Assembly: GCA_049322795.1 (NCBI GenBank)
Contig: JBMOQH010000014.1
Span: forward strand, 186,001-250,000
DNA length: 64,000 bases
Direction of reading: 5' to 3'
Source: Immundisolibacter sp049322795
Lineage (GTDB): Bacteria; Pseudomonadota; Gammaproteobacteria; Immundisolibacterales; Immundisolibacteraceae
A program made the translations under genes and the position numbers. Below the pieces are notes generated by a model that saw only the letters and a list, made by a program, of their open reading frames with translations, was not told the DNA's origin and did not search any database. The first letter of the stretch is position 1; each line of letters starts with the position of its first letter. Shown here one piece after another: positions 16,538 through 25,495 of the stretch.

Positions 16538-18160
16538 ATGGAACAGAACCTGATCGTGCCGGGCCTCGCCGAGAACGTGCACGAGGCCGACGTGGCCGAG
16601 GTGAGCATCAAGCCCGGCGACCTCATTGCGGTCGGCGACATCGTGCTGACACTCGAAACCGACAAGGCGGCCATGGAGCTGCCGGCCGAGGTGGCCGGCA
16701 AGGTGACCGCCGTGCGCGTCAAGGCCGGCCAGAAGGTCAAGGAAGGCGACGTCATCGCCGTGCTGGAAACGACCGCCGGCGCCGAAACGCCGCCCAAGCA
16801 GGCCGCCGCGCCCGCCCCGAAGGCCGAGCCCCCCAAGACCGGGACGGCCGATGCAGCGCCTGCGCCCGCCGCTGCCGCGGGCGCTTCAACCACCCTGCAG
16901 GCGGTCACCTGCCCCGATCTTGGCGACGGCAAGGCCGCCGACGTGATCGAGCTGGCCGTCAAGCCCGGCGACCAGGTCGCCGAGGGCGACGCCCTGCTCA
17001 CGGTCGAAACCGAGAAGGCCGCCACCGAACTGCCGGCGCCGTTCGCCGGCACGGTGCGGGAATTGAAGGTCAAGGTCGGCGACAAGCTGAAGACCGGCGA
17101 TCTGGTGGCGATGATCGAAACGGCTGCGGCGACCGCCCCGGCCCCGGAACAGAAACCGTCCGCGCCCGCCAGCGAACCGGCAAAGGCCGCGCCGGCCGCC
17201 GTATCCGCGCCATTGGCGACCGAACCGTCGCCACGAGTAACGGCCGAGCCGCCGGCCTCCGGCCAGACACCCCACGCCACCCCGTCCGTGCGGCGCTTCG
17301 CGCGTGAACTCGGTGTCGACCTGTCCCGCGTCGGCGGCAGCGGGCGCAAGGGCCGCATCACGCAGGAAGACGTCCAGGCCTTCGTCAAAGCCGTCATGCA
17401 GGGCAGCGCGGGCGCCACGGGCGGCGGACTCGCGCCGCTGCCGGTGATCGACTTCGCCCAGTGGGGCGAGGTCGAATCGGTGCCGCTCAGCCGCATCCGC
17501 CAGCTGACCGGCGAGAACCTTGGCCGCTCCTGGCCGCAGGTGCCGCAGGTCACGCAGCACGACGCGGCCGACATCACGGACCTGGAAGCGTTTCGCAAGG
17601 CGCAAGCAAAAGCCGCCGAGGCGCGAGGCGCCAAGCTCACCGTGGTGGCGCTGCTGCTGAAGGCCTGCGCCAGCGCGCTCAAGGCCTTCCCGGACTTCAA
17701 CGCCAGTCTCGCGCCCGACGGCAAGGCGCTGATCATCAAGCGCTACATCCACATCGGCGTGGCGGTGGACACCCCGGCCGGGCTGGTGGTGCCGGTGATC
17801 CGCGACGTCGACCGCAAGGGCATCCTCGATCTTGCCGCCGAACTCGGCGACCTCAGCGGCCGCGCCCGCGAGCGCAAGCTGAAACCCGAGGAGCTGCAGG
17901 GCGGCACGTTCACCATTTCGAGTCTCGGCGGCATCGGCGGCACGGCCTTCACGCCCATCGTCAACTGGCCGCAGGTGGCCATCCTCGGCGTGTCGCGCGC
18001 CGCCATGCAGCCGGTCTGGGACGGCAGCGCGTTTGTGCCACGCCTGGTGCTGCCGCTGTCGCTGTCGTACGACCACCGCGTCATCGACGGCGCCACCGGG
18101 GCTCGCTTCACGCGCCATCTGGCCGAGCTGCTGGAAGACCTGCGCGGCGTGTTGCTCTGA
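16538..18160 (+). CDS. aceF: Dihydrolipoamide acetyltransferase, pyruvate dehydrogenase E2
   Basis: A 540-residue E2 with two lipoyl domains: lipoylated Lys at K43 (ETDKAAMELP) and K160 (ETEKAATELP). Ala/Pro-rich linkers follow each, then an E3/E1-binding domain (about 245-285, SVRRFARELGVDLSRVGGSG) and the acyltransferase domain ending in the catalytic DHRVIDG (H513, D517). It carries acetyl groups from E1 to CoA and forms the complex core. The start has AGGGAG about 11 bases upstream. Five bases past the stop begins an unusual array of hairpins that separates it from lpdA (see repeat entry). Confidence 0.97.
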   Translation: MEQNLIVPGLAENVHEADVAEVSIKPGDLIAVGDIVLTLETDKAAMELPAEVAGKVTAVRVKAGQKVKEGDVIAVLETTAGAETPPKQAAAPAPKAEPPKTGTADAAPAPAAAAGASTTLQAVTCPDLGDGKAADVIELAVKPGDQVAEGDALLTVETEKAATELPAPFAGTVRELKVKVGDKLKTGDLVAMIETAAATAPAPEQKPSAPASEPAKAAPAAVSAPLATEPSPRVTAEPPASGQTPHATPSVRRFARELGVDLSRVGGSGRKGRITQEDVQAFVKAVMQGSAGATGGGLAPLPVIDFAQWGEVESVPLSRIRQLTGENLGRSWPQVPQVTQHDAADITDLEAFRKAQAKAAEARGAKLTVVALLLKACASALKAFPDFNASLAPDGKALIIKRYIHIGVAVDTPAGLVVPVIRDVDRKGILDLAAELGDLSGRARERKLKPEELQGGTFTISSLGGIGGTAFTPIVNWPQVAILGVSRAAMQPVWDGSAFVPRLVLPLSLSYDHRVIDGATGARFTRHLAELLEDLRGVLL

Positions 18161-18165
18161 CCCAT

Positions 18166-18276
18166 GTCGAAAATTTCCCTCCATGGAAATTTTCGACTCG
18201 CCCGGCGCGGTTCACGCCCGCACCGGGCTCCGTCGGGCAGGTGGCCCTGCCCGACCTTGGGGCTTCCGGCCCCAAG
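18166..18276 (+). repeat. Four-hairpin intergenic element, copy 1 (aceF-lpdA gap)
   Basis: Four hairpins follow each other almost without gaps. H1: 13-bp perfect AT-rich stem, 18166-18178 with 18185-18197. H2: 18200-18228, 10 of 11 pairs. H3: 18232-18255, 10-bp perfect stem, loop TGGC. H4: 18256-18276, 8-bp perfect stem. A second copy with the same order, near-identical lengths and the same TC linker after H1 lies on the other strand at 25376-25495. There is no T-run behind H1, so it is not an ordinary terminator. It could tune aceF/lpdA expression, protect the 3' end of the upstream message, or be a mobile repeat. I do not recognise the family. Confidence 0.8.
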
Positions 18277-18338
18277 TGACGCGCTGAGCCAGCCACCCCG
18301 GCGCACCCCAATACACTGAACACAGGCGCGGAGAACCC

Positions 18339-19745
18339 ATGCCCGAACCCATCCGAACGCAGGTCGTCGTGCTCGGCGCCGGCCCCGGCGGCTACAGTGC
18401 CGCCTTTCGCGCCGCCGATCTCGGCCTTGCGGTGACTCTGGTCGAACGCGAGCCGCGCCTGGGCGGCGTGTGCCTGAATGTCGGCTGCATCCCGTCCAAG
18501 GCGCTGCTGCACGTGGCCAAGGTCATCGACGAGGCGGCCCACACGCCGGGCGTGAGTTTCGGCAAGCCCAAGGTGGACGTGGGCGCCGTGCGCGACCAGA
18601 AGGACAAGGTGGTCAAGCGCCTCACCGACGGTCTCGGCGTGCTGGCGCGCCAGCGCAAGGTGCAGGTGGTCCACGGCAACGCCAGCTTCAGCGGCCCGCA
18701 CACGCTGCGCGTGACCGGGAAGGACGGCGCGACCGAGGTGCAGTTCGAGCACGCCATCGTCGCCACCGGCTCCACGCCGGCGCGCATCCCCGGCCTGCCG
18801 GACGACCCACGGGTGATGGACTCGACGGGCGCGCTGGCGCTAGCCGACGTCCCCGGCAAGCTGCTGGTGATCGGCGGCGGCTACATCGGGCTCGAAATGG
18901 CCACCGTGTACCGCGCGCTCGGCAGCGCGGTGAGCGTGGTCGAGTTCATGGACGGCCTGCTGCCGGGCGCCGACGCCGATCTGGTGAAGCCGCTTGCCAA
19001 GCGCCTCGCCGGCCAGTTCGCCGAGATTCGCCTCAAGACCAAGGTCACCGGCGTCGTGGCCCAGAAACAGGGCCTCAAGGTCAGCTTCGAGGGGCCGGAC
19101 GGCGCCGCCGAGGCGGTCTACGACCGCGTGCTGGTGGCGGTCGGCCGGCGCCCGAACGGCAAGGATCTGGGCCTCGAAGCGCTCGGCGTCAAGGTCGACG
19201 AGCGCGGCTTCATCGCCGTCGACGCCCAGCGGCGAACGGCCGTGCCGCACATCTTCGCCATCGGCGACGTGGCCGGCGAGCCCATGCTGGCGCACAAGGC
19301 GGCCCACGAGGGCAAGGTGGCGGCGGAAGTCATCGCCGGCCACAAGGCGGCCTTCGCGCCGCTCGCCATCCCGGCGGTGGTGTTCACCGACCCCGAGATC
19401 GCCTGGGCCGGCCTGACCGAAAGCCAGGCCAGGAAGGACGGCGTTGCCTTCGAGAAGGCCGTCTTCCCCTGGGCCGCCAACGGCCGCAGCCTGACCCTCG
19501 GCCGCGACGAGGGCCTGACCAAGATCCTGTTCGACCCCGCCAGCCACCGGGTGCTCGGTGTAGGCATCGTCGGGCCGGGCGCCGGCGATCTCATCGCCGA
19601 GGGCGTGCTCGCCATCGAGATGGGCGCCGACGCGCAGGATCTGGCGCTCACCATCCACCCGCACCCGACGCTGTCGGAGACGGTCGGCATGGCGGCCGAG
19701 GTATTCGACGGCAGCGTCACCGACATCATCGCACCCCGGCGCTGA
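18339..19745 (+). CDS. lpdA: Dihydrolipoamide dehydrogenase (E3)
   Basis: A 468-residue flavoprotein disulfide reductase that reoxidises the lipoyl groups of E2 with NAD. Seen: FAD-binding GAGPGGYSAAFRAADLG, redox disulfide CLNVGCIPSK (C45, C50), second nucleotide fold GGGYIGLEMATVYRALG, and the active-site HPHPTLSE (440-447) with its His-Glu pair. Third gene of the pyruvate dehydrogenase operon; the 178-base gap from aceF is filled largely by the four-hairpin element. The enzyme may also serve 2-oxoglutarate dehydrogenase or glycine cleavage, as is common. Confidence 0.97.
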   Translation: MPEPIRTQVVVLGAGPGGYSAAFRAADLGLAVTLVEREPRLGGVCLNVGCIPSKALLHVAKVIDEAAHTPGVSFGKPKVDVGAVRDQKDKVVKRLTDGLGVLARQRKVQVVHGNASFSGPHTLRVTGKDGATEVQFEHAIVATGSTPARIPGLPDDPRVMDSTGALALADVPGKLLVIGGGYIGLEMATVYRALGSAVSVVEFMDGLLPGADADLVKPLAKRLAGQFAEIRLKTKVTGVVAQKQGLKVSFEGPDGAAEAVYDRVLVAVGRRPNGKDLGLEALGVKVDERGFIAVDAQRRTAVPHIFAIGDVAGEPMLAHKAAHEGKVAAEVIAGHKAAFAPLAIPAVVFTDPEIAWAGLTESQARKDGVAFEKAVFPWAANGRSLTLGRDEGLTKILFDPASHRVLGVGIVGPGAGDLIAEGVLAIEMGADAQDLALTIHPHPTLSETVGMAAEVFDGSVTDIIAPRR

Positions 19746-19800
19746 CCGTCCCGGCGACCGATTCCAGCCGCAGCGCGCCGCCGTCATCCGCGAGACCATC

Positions 19801-20691
19801 ATGCAGCCCATGCAAAACGGCATCCTGCTCCCCCCGCCGCGCCTGGCGGTTTATCTGAGCTTCGACCTCGTCGCCGCGGGCGAGATACCGGCCGCCCTGC
19901 TCCGCCTGCGGGAACTCGCCGACGGCGAGCAGACCGTGGTCGGCATCGGGGCGTCGACCGTACAGGCGCTTGGCCGGTCGATCGATGGCCTGCGCCCGTT
20001 CCCCGCGCTCAACGGCCCGGGAGTCGACGTGCCGTCCACGCCGGCCGCACTGTGGCTGTGGCTGCGCGGGGAAGACCGCGGCGTCCTGCTGCACCGCGCG
20101 CGCGCACTCGAAGCGGCGCTGCTGCCGGCATTTGGCCTGCGCGAGAGCGTGGACGCGTTCCAGTACCAGGACAGCCGCGACCTGACCGGCTACGAGGACG
20201 GCACGGAGAATCCCCGCGAGGACGCCGCCGACGCCGCCGCCATCGTGCATGGCCGCGGGCCGGGGCTGGACGGGTCAAGCTTCGTTGCCGTGCAACGCTG
20301 GGTGCATGACTTCCGGCGCTTCGACACCCTCTCGCCCGAGCAGCAGGACCTGAGCATCGGCCGCCACCGGATCGGCAACGACGAAATCGACGAAGCGCCA
20401 CTATCGGCGCACGTCAAGCGCACGGCCCAGGAATCGTTCAGCCCGCCGGCCTTCGTGCTGCGCCGCTCCATGCCCTGGGCGGACGGCCTCGACGCCGGAC
20501 TGATGTTCGTTGCCTTCGGCTTCAGTCCGGACGCCTTCGAGGCGCAGCTGAAACGCATGACCGGCGCCGAGGACGGCATCGTCGACGCGTTGTTCGGCTT
20601 CACCCGGCCGCTGACGGGGTCCTACTTCTGGTGCCCGCCGATGCGCGGTGAACACATCGACCTGCGCGCGCTGGGATTGCCGTCAGGCTGA
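19801..20691 (+). CDS. DyP-type heme peroxidase
   Basis: A 296-residue dye-decolorising peroxidase, class YfeX-like from its length and lack of an export signal. Seen: the family fingerprint GYEDGTENP (130-138) with the distal catalytic Asp D133, the proximal heme ligand in SAHVKRT (H204), and the C-terminal FTRPLTGSYFWCPP. Such enzymes oxidise phenolics or porphyrinogens with peroxide in the cytoplasm or in encapsulins. It starts 55 bases behind lpdA on the same strand and may be read with it. The nearby C-terminus does not show an obvious encapsulin-targeting tail. Start choice (19801 or 19810) is uncertain. Confidence 0.92.
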   Translation: MQPMQNGILLPPPRLAVYLSFDLVAAGEIPAALLRLRELADGEQTVVGIGASTVQALGRSIDGLRPFPALNGPGVDVPSTPAALWLWLRGEDRGVLLHRARALEAALLPAFGLRESVDAFQYQDSRDLTGYEDGTENPREDAADAAAIVHGRGPGLDGSSFVAVQRWVHDFRRFDTLSPEQQDLSIGRHRIGNDEIDEAPLSAHVKRTAQESFSPPAFVLRRSMPWADGLDAGLMFVAFGFSPDAFEAQLKRMTGAEDGIVDALFGFTRPLTGSYFWCPPMRGEHIDLRALGLPSG

Positions 20692-20880
20692 TCGTTTCGC
20701 CGTCGACCGCCAGCGTGCCGGACGCAATGCCCACGACCGTGCGTGCCACCGTTCCGAGGTAACGGAACCGCGCCATCACGGCGACAACCGCGCCCTCGCC
20801 GCTACGCGGTTGCAGCCTCCGGCGGATGAGTCGGTTTGGAGACAGCCAGTCGATCGGCCACGGCGCGTCATGACGACTGC

Positions 20881-20910
20881 AAAAAAAAGGCCGCGAATCG
20901 CTTCGCGGCC
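20881..20910 (-). terminator. Rho-independent terminator of mlaA
   Basis: On the minus strand a perfect 9-bp stem (20910-20902 with 20897-20889, loop of 4) is followed by eight T (A-run 20881-20888 on the plus strand). It lies 30 bases past the mlaA stop. The roughly 190 bases between the DyP gene and this hairpin show no gene. Confidence 0.9.
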
Positions 20911-20940
20911 TTCTTGGGCTCGCCGGCGCGGGGGTACCCG

Positions 20941-21765
20941 CTACTGTCCGAAGCTCGCCGCAGGCACCGGCTTGCCGCCGTCCTTGTTCTCGACCAGGTT
21001 CTGCCGGTGCTGCGCGTAGGACGAGCGTACGAAGGCATAGCGGTCGAGCGCCGCCTGCTCCAGCACCGTGCTGGCATCGAGCAGGCGGTAGCGGGTGTCG
21101 ATGCCGCCGAGCGCGATCACGCCCCAGCGCACGCCGTCGTCCTCGATGTAGTTCTGCGGCGACAGGAAGTAGTTGCCCACCAGGCCGACGCCGTCGCGCA
21201 CGTTGCTCGGGCCCAGGATGGGCAGCACCAGGTACGGGCCGGCGCCGATGCCCCAGGCGCCGAAGGCCTGACCGATGTCCTCACGCCGTTTCTCGAGCCC
21301 CCAACCGGTGGCGACGTCGAAAATGCCGACCACGCCCACCGTGCTGTTGACCACGAAGCGGCCGACGTCCTCGGCGCTTTCCTGGAAATTGCCCTGCAGC
21401 AGGTCGCTGACCGCCACCACCGGCGTGAACAGGTTGTCGAACACGTTGCTCACGCCGCGCTTGACCGGCTTCGGCAGCAACCAGTCGTAGCCCTTGGCCA
21501 CCGGCTTGATGACGAAGCGGTCGGCCTGTTCGTTGAACCAGAACACGCCGCGGTTGATCCTCTCCAGAGGATCGCTGACCTCGACGCCGGTGTCCTGCTC
21601 CCACTCGGCAAAGTCGTCGTCGGAACTGGCACTGGCGGCTGGCGCCGTGCCGGCGTCCGCCACCGTCATGGCCACCGGCCGCTCATACTCGGCGGCGGCA
21701 ACGGTCCCGCCAAGGGCCGCCAGCAGGCTGCCGGCAAACGTCAGCGTGACGATGTTGTTGTTCAT
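20941..21765 (-). CDS. mlaA: MlaA-family outer-membrane phospholipid trafficking protein
   Basis: A 274-residue VacJ/MlaA protein, the outer-membrane part of the system that removes mislocalised phospholipids from the outer leaflet. Seen: SDPLERINRGVFWFNEQAD near residue 64, the family start, followed by amphipathic helices (KPVAKGYDWLLPKPVKRGVSNVFDNL), and GPYLVLPILGPSNVRDGVG. The N-terminus is a signal peptide (FAGSLLAALGGTVAA) without a lipobox Cys, so unlike E. coli MlaA it is probably not a lipoprotein. It stands alone, not next to mlaFEDCB, with its own terminator. Confidence 0.93.
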   Translation of the reverse strand: MNNNIVTLTFAGSLLAALGGTVAAAEYERPVAMTVADAGTAPAASASSDDDFAEWEQDTGVEVSDPLERINRGVFWFNEQADRFVIKPVAKGYDWLLPKPVKRGVSNVFDNLFTPVVAVSDLLQGNFQESAEDVGRFVVNSTVGVVGIFDVATGWGLEKRREDIGQAFGAWGIGAGPYLVLPILGPSNVRDGVGLVGNYFLSPQNYIEDDGVRWGVIALGGIDTRYRLLDASTVLEQAALDRYAFVRSSYAQHRQNLVENKDGGKPVPAASFGQ

Positions 21766-21884
21766 TCGGATCTCCCTCGACTGGCTTGAAGCTGGCCCTG
21801 GTTTTTCGCCCGCAAGCCGGCCCGGCTTTAGCGCGGCGGCCGGCGACGGCCCAAGGCTGGCCGATTATGCACGCACCGCCAGGC

Positions 21885-22451
21885 TCAAAGGCGCGGCACC
21901 ACCACGCCGACCTGCCCCTGATACTTGCCGCCGCGGTCCTTGTAGGACACCTCGCAGGCCTCGTCGGACTCGAAGAACACCACCTGCGCGCAGCCCTCGC
22001 CGGCGTAGATTCTGGCCGGCAGGGTGGTGGTGTTCGAGAACTCGAGCGTGGCGTAGCCCTCCCACTCGGGCTCGAACGGCGTCACGTTGACGATGATGCC
22101 GCAGCGCGCGTAGGTGGACTTGCCCAGGCACACCGTGAGCACGTTGCGCGGGATGCGAAAGTACTCCACCGTGCGCGCCAGGGCGAAGGAGTTCGGCGGG
22201 ATCACGCACACGTCGGCCTCGACGTCGACCAGGCTGCCCTCGTCGAAGTTCTTCGGATCGACCACGGCGGAATGCACGTTGGTGAAAATCTTGAATTCGC
22301 GCGCCACGCGGATGTCGTAGCCGTAGCTCGACAGGCCGTAGGAAATGACCCGCTGGCCGCCCAGCTCGCGCACCTGGCGCGGCTCGAACGGTTCGATCAT
22401 GCCGTGTTTCTCGGCCTGTTCCCGGATCCAGCGATCGGCTTTGACGGTCAT
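21885..22451 (-). CDS. dcd: dCTP deaminase
   Basis: A 188-residue trimeric enzyme that deaminates dCTP to dUTP, feeding dTTP synthesis. Seen: SYGLSSYGYDIRVAREFKIF, PPNSFALARTVEYFRIPRNV with the family's PNSF-ALARTVE motif, KSTYARCGIIVNVTPFEPEWEG and VVFFESDEACEVSY. Length matches E. coli Dcd (193). It sits 18 bases downstream of apbC on the same strand, so the two likely share a transcript. Confidence 0.96.
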   Translation of the reverse strand: MTVKADRWIREQAEKHGMIEPFEPRQVRELGGQRVISYGLSSYGYDIRVAREFKIFTNVHSAVVDPKNFDEGSLVDVEADVCVIPPNSFALARTVEYFRIPRNVLTVCLGKSTYARCGIIVNVTPFEPEWEGYATLEFSNTTTLPARIYAGEGCAQVVFFESDEACEVSYKDRGGKYQGQVGVVVPRL

Positions 22452-22469
22452 GGGTGGCTTCCTGGGCGC

Positions 22470-23561
22470 TCAGTCGTTGACGACGGTGATCTTGGGAAAA
22501 CGGCGCGCGTAATCCTTGCCGCGCGTGGCCAGGCGCCCGGCGACGCGCAGCGCGATCTCGCGATAGGCGCGGGCTACCGGGCCGTCCGGTTCGGCCAGCA
22601 CGGTCGGGCGCCCGCCGTCGGCCTGCTCGCGGATGCGGATGTCGAGCGGCAGCGCGCCCAGCAGCGGCGCGCCGTGCTTCTCGGCCATGCGGGCGCCGCC
22701 GCCGGCGCCGAAGATGTGTTCCTCGTGCCCGCACTGGCTGCAGATGTGGGTGCTCATGTTCTCGACGATGCCCAGGATCGGCACCTTGACCTTCTCGAAC
22801 ATCTTCAGGCCCTTGACCGCGTCGGCCAGCGCCAGGTCCTGCGGCGTGGTGACGATCACCGCGCCGCTCACCGGCACCCGCTGGGCGAGCGTGAGCTGGA
22901 TGTCGCCGGTGCCGGGCGGCAGGTCCACCACCAGGTAGTCGAGGTCGTCCCAGGCGGTGTCGCGGAGCAGTTGCTCGAGCGCCTGCGTGGCCATCGGCCC
23001 GCGCCACACCATCGGCGCGTCGGGGTCGATCAGGAAACCGATCGACATGCACTGCAGGCCGTGGCCCATCAGGGGCGCGATGCGCCGCTCGTCGCCCTCG
23101 ACCAGGCGCGGCTTGTCGCTGACGCCAAGCAGCGTCGGCAGGCTCGGGCCGTACACGTCGGCGTCCAGCACGCCCACCCGCGCGCCCTCGCGCGCCAGCG
23201 CCAGCGCCAGATTGACGGCGGTGGTCGACTTGCCGACGCCGCCCTTGCCGGAGCCGACGGCAATGACGTTGCGCACGCCGGCGATGGCCTGCGCGCCCTG
23301 CTGCACGGCGTGCGCCACGATGGCGTGCGTGAGCGTCACCTCCACCGCCTGCACGCCCGGCAGGCCGGCCAGCGCGGCCTCGATCGCGGGCTTGAGTTCG
23401 CCCGCCAGCCCGGCGCTCGGGTAACCGAGCTGCAGCGTCGCGCGCAGACGGCCCTGATCGAGCGCAATCTCGCGCAGCGCCGGCTTCAGGCTGGCGCCGG
23501 TCCACGGATCGACGATGCCGTCGAGCGCGGCGTCGGCCGCAGGGCGCAGGGTGTCGCTCAT
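22470..23561 (-). CDS. apbC: Mrp/ApbC-type iron-sulfur cluster carrier ATPase
   Basis: A 363-residue P-loop ATPase that carries Fe-S clusters to apoproteins in the cytoplasm. Seen: an N-terminal MIP18/DUF59-like domain (about 1-95), the deviant Walker A GSGKGGVGKSTTAVNLAL with both Lys, LDADVYGPSLP, and HICSQCG, the C-x2-C that binds the bridging cluster. It is divergent from metG with about 140 bases between, the same arrangement (mrp next to metG, with dcd) found in many gammaproteobacteria. Confidence 0.95.
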   Translation of the reverse strand: MSDTLRPAADAALDGIVDPWTGASLKPALREIALDQGRLRATLQLGYPSAGLAGELKPAIEAALAGLPGVQAVEVTLTHAIVAHAVQQGAQAIAGVRNVIAVGSGKGGVGKSTTAVNLALALAREGARVGVLDADVYGPSLPTLLGVSDKPRLVEGDERRIAPLMGHGLQCMSIGFLIDPDAPMVWRGPMATQALEQLLRDTAWDDLDYLVVDLPPGTGDIQLTLAQRVPVSGAVIVTTPQDLALADAVKGLKMFEKVKVPILGIVENMSTHICSQCGHEEHIFGAGGGARMAEKHGAPLLGALPLDIRIREQADGGRPTVLAEPDGPVARAYREIALRVAGRLATRGKDYARRFPKITVVND

Positions 23562-23701
23562 GGTTCGGAAATCGCCTGACGGGGGAGCGCACGGACCGCG
23601 TCCGCGGCCGGCGAAATGGCCGGCAAGTCTAGCACGGGCGCCGATTTCCCCCGTGCTAAGCTGCCGCGCCCTGCCGCCCCGTCCAACGCCCCGTCCGCCG
23701 C

Positions 23702-25348
23702 ATGCAACGCCGCCTCCTGGTCACCTCCGCCCTGCCCTACGCCAACGGGCCGATCCACATCGGCCACCTGGTCGAGTACATCCAGACCGACGTGTGGGTG
23801 CGCGCCATGCGCGAGCTGGGGCACGACGTGATCTACCTGTGCGCGGACGACGCGCACGGCGCGCCCATCATGCTGCGGGCGCAGGCCGAGGGCATCACGC
23901 CCGAGGCGCTGGTCGGGCGCATCGGCGCCGAGCACCGCGCCGATTTCGCCGACTTCGGCATTGGCTTCGACAACTACTACAGCACCCACAGCGACGAGAA
24001 CCGGCAGCTCGCCGAGGACATCTTCACGCGCCTGTCGGCGGCCGGGCACATCGTGCGCTACGGCGTCACGCGCCTGTTCGACCCGGTCAAGGGCATGTTC
24101 CTGGCCGACCGCTTCATCCGCGGCGAGTGCCCGCGCTGCGGCGCCGCCGACCAGTACGGCGATTCCTGCGAGGCGTGTGGCGCCACCTATGCGCCGACCG
24201 ACCTCAGGAATCCGCGCTCGGCCCTGTCCGGCGCCGAACCGGTGCTGAAGGAATCGGAGCATTACTTCTTCCGCCTGCGCGATTTCGCCGACCTGCTGCA
24301 GGCGTGGACGCGCGCCGGGCATCTGCAGGACGAGGTCGCCAACAAGATCGCCGAGTGGTTCGAGGCCGGCCTCGCCGACTGGGACATTTCGCGCGACGCG
24401 CCCTACTTCGGCTTTCGGGTGCCGGGCTCCGACGACCAGTATTTCTATGTCTGGCTGGACGCGCCGATCGGCTATCTGGCGAGCCTATGGGACTGGCTGA
24501 ACCGCCGCGAGGGCCGCCCGGTCACGCTGGACGAGGTGCGCGAATTCTGGGCCGGGCGCGAAGTGCGGCACTTCATCGGCAAGGACATCCTGTACTTCCA
24601 CGCACTGTTCTGGCCGGCCATGCTGCACGGCGCGGGTTACGCCAAGCCGGCGGCCGTGAACGCGCACGGCTTCCTCACCGTGGACGGGCACAAGATGTCG
24701 AAGTCCCGCGGCACCTTCATCGAGGCCCGCCGCTGGCTCGATCACCTGCCGCCGGAGCCGCTGCGCTACTACTTCGCGGCCAAGCTCGGAGCCGGCATCG
24801 ACGACATCGATCTGAACCTCGACGACTTCGTCGCGCGCGTGAATTCCGACCTGGTCGGCAAGCTGGTCAACATCGCCGCGCGCACGGCCGGTTTCATCGA
24901 AAAACACTTCGGCGGAAAGCTCGCGGGCGCACTGCCGCAGCCGGCGCTTTACGAGGAATTCGTTGCCGCCGGTGACGCCATCGCCGCCGCCTACGAGGCC
25001 CGCGAGTACGCGCGCGCCATGCGCGAGGTGATGGCGCTGGCCGACCGCGCCAACGAGTACATCGCCGCCGCCGCGCCGTGGACGCTGGTCAAGGACCCGG
25101 CGCGCCTGGCGGACGCGCACGGCGTGTGCACGCAGGCGCTGAACCTGTTCCGCCTGCTGGTGACATATCTGAAGCCCGTGCTGCCGCGCCTGGCGGGCGA
25201 GGTCGAGGCGCTGTTCGATGCGCCGCTCGCCTGGGCGACGCGGGCGCAGCCGCTGCTGGACCACCCCGTTGCGCCCTACCGGGCCCTGCAGACGCGCATC
25301 GATCCGAAGGCCATCGCCGCGCTGCTGGCGGCCGGCACGCCCGGTTGA
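23702..25348 (+). CDS. metG: Methionyl-tRNA synthetase
   Basis: A 548-residue class-I synthetase. Seen: PIHIGHL (HIGH motif, H19-H22), the zinc knuckle C143-x2-C146 ... C156-x2-C159, and HKMSKSRG (KMSKS loop, about 331). It charges tRNA-Met with methionine. The protein ends after the anticodon-binding domain: the C-terminal tRNA-binding (OB-fold) extension present in E. coli MetG (677 residues) is absent. This short form is known in other bacteria. It converges with the arsC-like gene, and the gap holds the second four-hairpin element. Confidence 0.96.
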   Translation: MQRRLLVTSALPYANGPIHIGHLVEYIQTDVWVRAMRELGHDVIYLCADDAHGAPIMLRAQAEGITPEALVGRIGAEHRADFADFGIGFDNYYSTHSDENRQLAEDIFTRLSAAGHIVRYGVTRLFDPVKGMFLADRFIRGECPRCGAADQYGDSCEACGATYAPTDLRNPRSALSGAEPVLKESEHYFFRLRDFADLLQAWTRAGHLQDEVANKIAEWFEAGLADWDISRDAPYFGFRVPGSDDQYFYVWLDAPIGYLASLWDWLNRREGRPVTLDEVREFWAGREVRHFIGKDILYFHALFWPAMLHGAGYAKPAAVNAHGFLTVDGHKMSKSRGTFIEARRWLDHLPPEPLRYYFAAKLGAGIDDIDLNLDDFVARVNSDLVGKLVNIAARTAGFIEKHFGGKLAGALPQPALYEEFVAAGDAIAAAYEAREYARAMREVMALADRANEYIAAAAPWTLVKDPARLADAHGVCTQALNLFRLLVTYLKPVLPRLAGEVEALFDAPLAWATRAQPLLDHPVAPYRALQTRIDPKAIAALLAAGTPG

Positions 25349-25375
25349 CAGCCTCAGGCCTTGTCCAGCGGTTCC

Positions 25376-25495
25376 GCGCGCCCTGGATGGCGCGCCCGCC
25401 GATCAAGCATGCAAGTGCTTGATCGGGCGGAGCCGAGCACGGACATGTGCCGTGCTCGGCGAGTCTGAAAAATCCCATGGATGGGTTTTTCAGAC
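25376..25495 (-). repeat. Four-hairpin intergenic element, copy 2 (arsC-like/metG gap)
   Basis: Read on the minus strand it matches the copy at 18166-18276. H1 (25495-25463): AT-rich, 10-bp outer stem plus 4 bp beyond a bulged base. A TC linker follows. H2 (25460-25432): 29 nt like copy 1, 11-bp perfect stem. H3 (25424-25401): 24 nt like copy 1, 9-11 bp perfect stem. H4 (25395-25376): 7-bp stem. H1 includes the last codon and stop of the arsC-like gene. Primary sequence of H3 and H4 differs from copy 1 while the fold is kept. Confidence 0.8.

Noticed and set aside
18166..18197. Ordinary rho-independent terminator behind aceF
   Set aside because: The AT-rich stem is not followed by a T-run and three further hairpins follow; better described as part of the repeated element.
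25376..25495. CRISPR array or insertion-sequence end
   Set aside because: Units are different hairpins, not identical repeats with spacers, and no transposase or cas gene is present.
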